Source: Coprococcus sp. (GTDB lineage: Bacteria; Bacillota; Clostridia; Lachnospirales; Lachnospiraceae). From it: a DNA stretch of 20,047 bases. Positions 14,099 through 20,047 of the stretch are shown here, piece after piece; position 1 is the stretch's first letter, and each line of letters opens with the position of its first letter. Where the stretch lies: positions 1-20,047 of the forward strand of contig JAEDGW010000041.1 in the NCBI GenBank assembly GCA_016297325.1. The letters are read 5' to 3'. The position numbers and the translations under genes were made by a program. The notes under the pieces were generated by a model. The model did no database searches and was not told where the DNA came from. It saw only the letters and a list, made by a program, of their open reading frames with translations.

Positions 14099-16538
14099 AT
14101 CTGATATGTATTATCTTCTTCGCATACTGTCCCGAAAGATCATATGCTGAATTGCTGATGTACACCTCATCGCTGCTTCCCATACCGCCCTGAAGTACCC
14201 AGTACTCAGGCTTATTGCCACTTGAGGATCCCCAGTCACGCACACTCTTCTCGCACACGCTTGATGATATTCCAAGCTTTTTCAGATATACTTTGAGCTC
14301 CGATGCGCTCTTGAATTTTCCGAAATAGATTCCCACATGTGTCGGTTCTCCATTTGTATAATACACGATCACATCTCCCGGCTTAAGAGCTGCATATGAG
14401 AAATTCTCACGGTTTGCTGTAAGGTTGTACTCCTTTGACGCCATCCAGCTTCCACCGTTTGACAAAACAGCCGTAGCTGTCACCTTCCTGAGTGCCCAGT
14501 CAGAACACATATTGCTGGAATTGATCACAAATCCTCCCTTTGCAAAGCTTGTGTACTTCAAAGTACGGTCGATGGATGGATCTGTGCTTCCCGCATATCT
14601 AAGCGCATTTGCAACAAATACATTGCAGTATATGCCGGTCTTGCCCAGGTACATTCTGGTGACTCTCTTCATCCAGTCATCATAGTCCCAGCTTGCCTCT
14701 TCTATCTTAAAACATCTGCCATAGCTGTCAAATACATACTCTACACTCTCAACTGTACGGCTGGTGGATTTCAGGCATCTGCCATTTGCAGCACTGTAAT
14801 AATATACCGCCTTGCCATTTATCACGGCTCTCTTAAGTCCCGCACTGTGCTTGTTCAGCAGAGTTCCAGTGCTGTATATTGAATATCCTATACTCTTGTT
14901 GTAATACACATACTCAGTCACCCTGCCATTTGTGTCCACATAAGCAGAACTGAACTGGTCTATCGTATGCCATCCGGATGTTCTCACCACTCTTCCGGCC
15001 TTGTTGAAATAGTAGTATCCGCCTGGTACATAGAGCACACAGTTTGTCTTTGTTATCCAGCATCCATTTGAATATACCCTGTATGTATCTGCATATCCCG
15101 AAACAGAGTGTGTACTCCTGTAGAATATGATATCCGAATATCCCGTATTACCTATGTGCACAAGCAGGTCGTTGAACCCCGGAAGCCACAATGACTTTGC
15201 CGGTATCCAGCCGCTGCTGTCTGCGGTGTAACACTTATATCTGATTCCGACCGCCTTCAGCAGATATGCTGCCTGTCCATTCTTCAGGTAATATCTGACT
15301 CCGTCCGACTTCTCATACCATCTTGATCCCTTATATTTAAGTCCCTTGACAAAATAGATATATTTTCCGTTTACATTGTAGAGACCTGTCGTATCGCTAT
15401 GCCACTTTCCTGACGTGTATATGTACAATCTGCCGGCATAATCTGCATTGGAGAAATTCTCCGAATAAAATACTTTTGACGCCTTGCTGCTGCTTGAAAA
15501 ATAAAACTCATAGTCTCCTGTGACAACCCACTGAGACTTCAGCGCCACGCCATCGCTTCCAAGGTAATAGAAGTCATCGCCTACCTGTTTCAAGGTGTTC
15601 TTCACCGGTATACCAGCCTCATAGAAATACACCTTGTCACCGACTTTTCTCACACCGGCCTTGGCATCTCCGTTCTTGTCATAGAGAACCTTTATATTCA
15701 CCACCGTGACCGCCTTATTGCGCACAAGCGTCCTGGTAGTTCCCGAGTAGCTGTAACACCTCTCACCCTGGTATGTATTTACCACATGGCCCTCAAATAA
15801 CTGAAGATATTTCACAGTCGCTGTTCCAGTGCTATTTAATATATCATCCTCCGTAAGCTGAGTGACGGGAGACGCACTTCCATATTTATACCAGCCGTCG
15901 CCCACAACCTGTTTTCCACTGACAAAATACTCATAATTGCCGTCATGGGTGAACACTCCTGTCGTCGGCTGTCCGGCCTTGTAATATGTACCCTTATAAT
16001 ATCCTGTCAGGCTGACCGAGTAATCCGATGCAAATGTAAACTGTCGGAGTTCCACATTTGCCCCATTCTTTACACTCAAGGTGACGCAGCGCTTCGTCGA
16101 ATTATAATTCTTTGACTCGAGCATATCGAAGCTTGTATCAGTATAACTTCCGTTGTACTCCACATTGTCATCGCTGTCATCCGCAGCCACCAGATAGAAC
16201 TTGGTTCCATACTTTATCAGAGCATATGTTATCATGGTGTCTGAATCTTCTCCGGATCCTATGAAATAACTTTTGCCCTCTGCAAAACTGAGTCTGAACA
16301 TTCCATCGGTGGAATTGGAGAACACATACGTCTTTCTGTTTATAGTAAGACTCTTCTCCTCCACAACACTCGCCGGAACTGCTGCGTCAGTATCCGTCTG
16401 CGCAGCAAAAACTCTGACAGCGCCATATGATCCCATAATCACAAACGCCATCATGACAAGAGTTATAATGGAAAATGTCAACATGCTCCACTTGTTTTTT
16501 CTTTTATCTCTATGTATATATCGCATTCCTATATTCAT
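14097..16538 (-). CDS. Secreted cell-wall-binding protein with NlpC/P60-like C-terminal domain
   Basis: The protein has 813 residues. A charged start and helix (about 17-38) are followed by a likely signal peptidase site near 45 (VFA-AQ). Residues about 60-600 are rich in Tyr, Gly and Lys with loosely repeated units such as YYFNKAGRVV plus a Trp, like choline/wall-binding repeats. The C-terminal 180 residues look like a cysteine peptidase of the NlpC/P60 or CHAP kind, with C638 in GIYCNVFVANALRYAG and H734 in GEPTHVGIYFGK, preceded by LKPGDVIVYY. It probably cleaves or binds peptidoglycan. AGGAGG lies close to the ATG. It begins 27 bases after the YhaN-like gene and may be read from the same transcript. 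Confidence 0.85.
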   Translation of the reverse strand: MNIGMRYIHRDKRKNKWSMLTFSIITLVMMAFVIMGSYGAVRVFAAQTDTDAAVPASVVEEKSLTINRKTYVFSNSTDGMFRLSFAEGKSYFIGSGEDSDTMITYALIKYGTKFYLVAADDSDDNVEYNGSYTDTSFDMLESKNYNSTKRCVTLSVKNGANVELRQFTFASDYSVSLTGYYKGTYYKAGQPTTGVFTHDGNYEYFVSGKQVVGDGWYKYGSASPVTQLTEDDILNSTGTATVKYLQLFEGHVVNTYQGERCYSYSGTTRTLVRNKAVTVVNIKVLYDKNGDAKAGVRKVGDKVYFYEAGIPVKNTLKQVGDDFYYLGSDGVALKSQWVVTGDYEFYFSSSSKASKVFYSENFSNADYAGRLYIYTSGKWHSDTTGLYNVNGKYIYFVKGLKYKGSRWYEKSDGVRYYLKNGQAAYLLKAVGIRYKCYTADSSGWIPAKSLWLPGFNDLLVHIGNTGYSDIIFYRSTHSVSGYADTYRVYSNGCWITKTNCVLYVPGGYYYFNKAGRVVRTSGWHTIDQFSSAYVDTNGRVTEYVYYNKSIGYSIYSTGTLLNKHSAGLKRAVINGKAVYYYSAANGRCLKSTSRTVESVEYVFDSYGRCFKIEEASWDYDDWMKRVTRMYLGKTGIYCNVFVANALRYAGSTDPSIDRTLKYTSFAKGGFVINSSNMCSDWALRKVTATAVLSNGGSWMASKEYNLTANRENFSYAALKPGDVIVYYTNGEPTHVGIYFGKFKSASELKVYLKKLGISSSVCEKSVRDWGSSSGNKPEYWVLQGGMGSSDEVYISNSAYDLSGQYAKKIIHIR

Positions 16539-16565
16539 ATTTCCTCCTTTGAATCCTAGTCCATT

Positions 16566-18602
16566 CTATAGTACACGATTTTCACTGCAAGTAAAATATA
16601 TAACCTGATATTTTTTTGATATAACACTCATAAGCCTCATAGCTCCATCCCTGTTGACATCGTCAAGGTTTACAAATGGATCGTCCAATATAAGCACCGG
16701 CTTTTCACCCGGATACATGACATCTGCAAGTGCTGCCCTGAGACATACACTGACAATATCCGATAATCCAGAGCTCAAAGTCTCTGAATTTCTGTACAAT
16801 CCATCGCTCCTGTACAATATCCCCATGTCAGGATCTATCCTCATATCCTGTGGAATATTTTCAGAGATCATAGCGCAGTAACTGCCAAATGCCTTTGCAA
16901 CAGGCTGCGTATATCTGGAATTGAACCGGTCTCTGGCCTCCATCAGCAGTTCACCGGTCTTCACGACAAGATCGTATCTGTGAAGCCTGTCAGCAAGCTC
17001 ATCCTTTCTTGCCTCCATGTCTTTCGCAGTCTCATCTATATCATTCAGTTCGGCCCTGAGATCTGACAGCATTCTGTCATACTGCATTACCATCTCCTGT
17101 GTATCATCTTCTATATACCTATCTTGCTTAGTCCCTCCTGAGCGCTGTGACATACGATCTTCTTTGGCCCGTTGTGACATATTTTCTTCTTTGGCTCGTT
17201 GTGACATATTTTTTCCATTTGAGTTCTGTGACATATATTCTTCTTTGGACATTTGTGACATATACTCGTCACTTGCCCTCTGCAACTCATATTTCTCTTT
17301 TCTAAGTCTGTCACATATATCTGTATACTCGTCATATCTCATCTGAAATTCCGTCATCTGTCTGAGCACATCATTTCCTGTTTCCATGCCAAACTCTATC
17401 AGATACGAAGATATCTCCTCAAACAAAACCTCTCTCTTATCATAAAGTTTTTCTACGCTGGTATAATCTATATCTGCTGTTTTTCTATTTATTTTTACAA
17501 TATATACAATATCCAGTATCATACATATCCCCGCAAGAGCCATTATGATATAGCCAAGTTTTACATTACCGCCACATTTCGCAGTGACAGCTCCTGCTAT
17601 CCAATTGCTACCAGACTTTGTGATGAAATAACCTGCCACAAGTACAAATACACAGATAAGCAGCACGATAACCGCTGTCTTCCTTCCACCACCCGTTTCA
17701 CGTGTTGGATAGCGACTATATTTGCCATTTTTATCTCTTACATGCCCGCCATCACTTATACTCTCTATCATGTCCAGCTGAGCCTGAAGTCTGTCATACT
17801 CCCTGGCCTTTCTTGTCATAAGTGCAACCGATTCTCCATCTGGAACTTTCCCTCCAAAATATCTGGAGAGCTTCCTCTGCTGTGCAGTCAGATATCTAAG
17901 CTCAGAGTTATCCATTTTCTTCTCACATACTTTATCTCTCTGCGCACTTATCCTGTCAATTTCCCTGCAGACATATTGTCTCTTTCTGGCCTTCTCCGAG
18001 AGCTCCGCACACTCCATCTTCTGCCTGTAAAGTTCACCATTCCGCTTATTTGGCGACATTCTGTTCACTACGCTTTTTATGGTCTGACATGCCTTCTCAT
18101 AGTTGTTTATATCGGAATCCGTGGCCGCTATGTTGCCTATCTTTGCATTTATATCATCCGTGGTGCCCATCTGGCAGCTATTCTGCCCTATGTACACCGT
18201 ATTCTCGAATGATCTCGCATCTATCTGGAACAGCTCATACCCTATATTCTCTGTGAAATCCCTGCTGACAGCATTTGTCTCCGCATCATACAGCGCAAAT
18301 GTGTCTTCACTCTTTTTACCGCCAAATGCCCTCTGCACCCTGTACACATTTGTTCCACTCTCAAATACAAGCTCTCCGCCATATGCACCGCCAGACCACG
18401 GTCTGAATCTCCGGCGCTCATTCTCTATATCATTTCTCTTTGTCTCCCCGGAAAATCCATAAAACATAACCTTAACAAAAGCGGCAAATGTTGTCTTACC
18501 CCAGCCATTCTCACGAAGTATCGTATTGACACCAGATGTAAACTCCATATCAATATTATTCAGTTTTCCAAATCCTTCTATATGACATGATATAAGTCTC
18601 AT
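16566..18602 (-). CDS. YhaN-like AAA/SMC-type ATPase with two membrane segments
   Basis: The product is an SbcC/Rad50-related ATPase of 678 residues. The P-loop is E-N-G-W-G-K-T-T (about 31-38); the usual first Gly is Arg here. The C-terminal half has the signature LSSGLSDIVS and Walker B VLILDDPFVNLDD. Two hydrophobic helices (about 309-328 and 349-370) interrupt the coiled coil, as in B. subtilis YhaN. A nine-residue repeat beginning MSQ covers about 448-492. It is much shorter than true SbcC. It partners with the nuclease encoded just upstream, whose TGA overlaps this ATG (TGATG). A GTG three bases earlier is an equally possible start. The pair may act in DNA repair or DNA transfer at the membrane, but this is inferred from YhaN/YhaO homology. 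Confidence 0.88.
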   Translation of the reverse strand: MRLISCHIEGFGKLNNIDMEFTSGVNTILRENGWGKTTFAAFVKVMFYGFSGETKRNDIENERRRFRPWSGGAYGGELVFESGTNVYRVQRAFGGKKSEDTFALYDAETNAVSRDFTENIGYELFQIDARSFENTVYIGQNSCQMGTTDDINAKIGNIAATDSDINNYEKACQTIKSVVNRMSPNKRNGELYRQKMECAELSEKARKRQYVCREIDRISAQRDKVCEKKMDNSELRYLTAQQRKLSRYFGGKVPDGESVALMTRKAREYDRLQAQLDMIESISDGGHVRDKNGKYSRYPTRETGGGRKTAVIVLLICVFVLVAGYFITKSGSNWIAGAVTAKCGGNVKLGYIIMALAGICMILDIVYIVKINRKTADIDYTSVEKLYDKREVLFEEISSYLIEFGMETGNDVLRQMTEFQMRYDEYTDICDRLRKEKYELQRASDEYMSQMSKEEYMSQNSNGKNMSQRAKEENMSQRAKEDRMSQRSGGTKQDRYIEDDTQEMVMQYDRMLSDLRAELNDIDETAKDMEARKDELADRLHRYDLVVKTGELLMEARDRFNSRYTQPVAKAFGSYCAMISENIPQDMRIDPDMGILYRSDGLYRNSETLSSGLSDIVSVCLRAALADVMYPGEKPVLILDDPFVNLDDVNRDGAMRLMSVISKKYQVIYFTCSENRVL
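17143..17277. repeat. 27-bp tandem repeats in the YhaN-like gene
   Basis: Five units of exactly 27 bases start at 17143, 17170, 17197, 17224 and 17251. Each has TGTGACATA on the plus strand, which encodes the MSQ of a nine-residue protein repeat (MSQRAKEEN and variants). The reading frame is kept. The repeats lie in the coiled-coil part of the protein. Confidence 0.9.
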
Positions 18603-19717
18603 CACACATCTATCTCCTCATTTGCAAGGGCTCTTATTCCTGTCTGTATCACAAATGCTTTGTCCTCATCTGAGAGACCCTGAGCCATCACAGTCCTGAC
18701 AAACTCACCCTTAAGTGTCGCATCACCGGCATATCTGAGCGGATCCACATAGAGCTTTGTCTTATCCTGTATCTCCAGATAATAAAATGAATCTCTGAAC
18801 TGCTCTTCAATATACGGTATGCTTATCTCATTTTCCACATCCACACTTCCGGTAAGGCATATCCTGACCAGATCTCTTCCATACTCTTTATCTGCAGGCC
18901 TTACCTCTCCATACAACCGCTCTGCGATTCGATCTGCCGCATCATTGCTATCATAGACCGACGTCAGATCCACATCTACGCTGTACAGCCTTCTTTTCGC
19001 AAAAGGCACAAATCCAGCGTCAACCGTATGACGTCTCTCATCAACATCAAGTACCATAAATCCATGCTCACCGCACTCGTCAAAGCCCCTGCCCTCGAGG
19101 CATCCCGGATAACAATAGACTCCTCTTTGATCAAGGCTTTGAAATTTTCTTCCGTGCACATGTCCCAGTGCCAGATAATCAATTCCTCTGTTTCTGAGTC
19201 TTTTCATGCACACGTCATTCACATCACGTGCCCTGCAATATTCCTGCTCCTGTCCATGAAGCGTAACTATATTTATATCGTTCTCATCCAGTTCAAGCTC
19301 ATCATATATACTGTCACAGTTGTCTGCGGTAAGTACAGCTCCAGTGATCACTATGTGGGTATCCTTAAGCTTATACTGTGTCCACTCTTCTCCAAACAAA
19401 TAGAGATTCTCCGGAAGCCTCCGCCCGGCAAATATACTGTCATCCGGATCATGATTTCCCCTCAGATAGAACACATCTATATCGGCATGCTTCGCGATCT
19501 CCCCAAGAACAACATTGATGGTTGTCGCCGCCACCGTCTCCGAATCAAAGAGGTCTCCCGCTATTATCACCGCCTGTATATTATTTATTGCTGCATACTC
19601 GAACATTTTTCTGAACGTATTAAGAATCTCATTTCTTCTACTCCTGGCTCTGTCCCTACCAAGATGTGCGCTCAAGGCCGAATCCAGATGAATATCCGCA
19701 CAGTGTATTATTCTCAT
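18602..19717 (-). CDS. YhaO/SbcD-like metallophosphoesterase (DNA nuclease)
   Basis: The product is a calcineurin-like phosphoesterase of 371 residues, the partner of the YhaN-like ATPase. All metal-binding motifs are present: D8-x-H10, GD55 in IIAGDLFD, GNHD (87-90), LH150G, and GH182-V-H184-G. Such enzymes are Mn-dependent nucleases of the Mre11/SbcD group. The C-terminal 130 residues are the usual capping region. GAGGT lies about eight bases before the ATG. The last codons carry the ribosome site GAGGAG of the next gene and the stop overlaps its ATG, so the two are tightly coupled. A true SbcD cannot be fully excluded, but the partner gene favours YhaO. Confidence 0.9.
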   Translation of the reverse strand: MRIIHCADIHLDSALSAHLGRDRARSRRNEILNTFRKMFEYAAINNIQAVIIAGDLFDSETVAATTINVVLGEIAKHADIDVFYLRGNHDPDDSIFAGRRLPENLYLFGEEWTQYKLKDTHIVITGAVLTADNCDSIYDELELDENDINIVTLHGQEQEYCRARDVNDVCMKRLRNRGIDYLALGHVHGRKFQSLDQRGVYCYPGCLEGRGFDECGEHGFMVLDVDERRHTVDAGFVPFAKRRLYSVDVDLTSVYDSNDAADRIAERLYGEVRPADKEYGRDLVRICLTGSVDVENEISIPYIEEQFRDSFYYLEIQDKTKLYVDPLRYAGDATLKGEFVRTVMAQGLSDEDKAFVIQTGIRALANEEIDV

Positions 19718-19792
19718 AATTTCTAAACCTCAATTTATCTTTCCTATCTTCTTTTTGCTCTATATTCTCAATCTATATTCCAATCTATCTTT

Positions 19793-19863
19793 TTGATTTA
19801 TATCCTAACCCTATATCCTCATCTATATTATTGATTTATATCCTAATCCTATATCCCATCTAT
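19793..19863. repeat. Direct repeat of about 33 bp
   Basis: Copy 1 (19793-19826) and copy 2 (19831-19863) both start TTGATTTATATCCTAA and share most later bases. The period is 38 bases. Flanking sequence from 19757 to 19792 holds weaker copies of the TCTATAT motif. Confidence 0.85.
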
Positions 19864-19893
19864 CTCTCTAAATTTATCTGTTTCTATATTAAC

Positions 19894-19921
19894 ATAATAT
19901 ACATAAATTTGCCTATACCAA
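19894..19921 (-). promoter_or_regulatory. Putative promoter of the YhaO/YhaN unit
   Basis: TTGGTA (19921-19916) and TATTAT (19899-19894) are spaced by 16 bases on the minus strand, with a TG near the -10. It lies right after the tRNA terminator. Other AT-rich boxes nearby could also serve. Confidence 0.4.
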
Positions 19922-19922
19922 C

Positions 19923-19965
19923 AAAAAAACGCCAGAAGCCTTGATTCTACAAGGTTTCTGACGCC
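19923..19965 (-). terminator. Rho-independent terminator of the tRNA-Trp gene
   Basis: On the minus strand a stem of about 14 bp (CGTCAGAAACCTTG with CAAGGCTTCTGGCG, one A/C mismatch and one G/U) with a 6-base loop is followed by seven T's. It starts eight bases after the tRNA 3' end. Confidence 0.9.
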
Positions 19966-19972
19966 TGTCAAA

Positions 19973-20043
19973 CAGGGGATGAGGGAATCGAACCCCCGCC
20001 AAAAGTTTTGGAGACTCCTATCATACCATTTGACCAATCCCCT
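19973..20043 (-). tRNA. tRNA-Trp (anticodon CCA)
   Basis: The minus strand folds into a full cloverleaf. The acceptor stem pairs AGGGGAT with ATCCCCT (7 bp), and the discriminator is G. The D-stem GTCA/TGAT has a G-U pair. The anticodon stem GGAGT/ACTTT carries a loop CTCCAAA with CCA in the middle. The variable loop has four bases. The T-stem GGGGG/CCCTC carries loop TTCGATT. CCA is not encoded at the 3' end. The anticodon stem has two G-U pairs at its outer end, which makes it weaker than in the common tRNA-Trp. Confidence 0.93.
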
Positions 20044-20047
20044 ATAT

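Larger units (their letters stand above)
19718..19922. other. AT-rich leader region upstream of the YhaO-like gene
   Basis: These 205 bases hold no gene. They contain a direct repeat (19793-19826 and 19831-19863), more degenerate TCTATAT copies, and a probable minus-strand promoter at the right end. Confidence 0.7.

Noticed and set aside
17143..17277. Repeated TGTGACATA as a set of operator sites
   Set aside because: The sequence is explained by the in-frame MSQ repeat inside a coding region, far from any promoter.
19849..20037. 62-residue open frame on the minus strand
   Set aside because: It runs through the tRNA-Trp gene and its terminator, so it is a chance frame.

Overview
The window looks like chromosome of an anaerobic, low-to-moderate-GC Firmicute, most likely a clostridium of the Lachnospiraceae type. 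The basis is a complete six-subunit-function Rnf complex of clostridial layout, NrdR next to a YigZ-family gene, a NusG-domain-II/Gx-transporter/ApbE cluster, strong AGGAGG ribosome sites, and a YhaO/YhaN-like pair with two membrane segments in the ATPase. The genus cannot be fixed from the sequence alone. Most genes lie on the minus strand. I see no phage, insertion sequence or CRISPR array.

Layout from left to right. At 1-1083 (+) are the tail of one gene and a complete ABC-2-like membrane protein. At 1034-7816 (-), read right to left, is a probable transcription unit rnfC, rnfDG (a fusion), rnfE, rnfA, rnfB, nrdR, yigZ. It has its own promoter near 7865-7893. At 7940-11828 (-) is a second unit: a divergent RelA/SpoT-domain protein, apbE, a NusG-domain-II protein and a Gx transporter. 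It ends in a strong terminator at 7923-7955 whose loop holds the last stop codon. At 11829-12094 is a divergent promoter region. At 12095-14029 (+) is an ABC-F ATPase, followed by a bidirectional terminator. At 14097-19717 (-) are a YhaO-like nuclease, a YhaN-like membrane ATPase and a secreted NlpC/P60-like wall protein. At 19973-20043 (-) is a tRNA-Trp with its own terminator.

How the genes fit together. Rnf moves electrons from reduced ferredoxin to NAD+ and couples this to ion pumping. Its RnfD and RnfG parts need covalently bound FMN, and the ApbE encoded upstream is the enzyme class that attaches it. Both ApbE target motifs (D-x-x-[ST]-x-A-T) are visible in the RnfDG fusion. NusG-domain-II and Gx-transporter proteins are often found with such flavin and electron-transfer clusters.

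The most unusual items are: the RnfD-RnfG fusion with a TTG start; a roughly 200-residue RnfE tail with a cysteine cluster and 36-bp in-frame repeats; the 598-residue RelA/SpoT-domain protein, which lacks the usual guanine-stacking Tyr motif and carries a large unrecognised C-terminal half; and a paired-repeat hairpin between rnfB and nrdR that could form alternative structures at the nrdR ribosome site.
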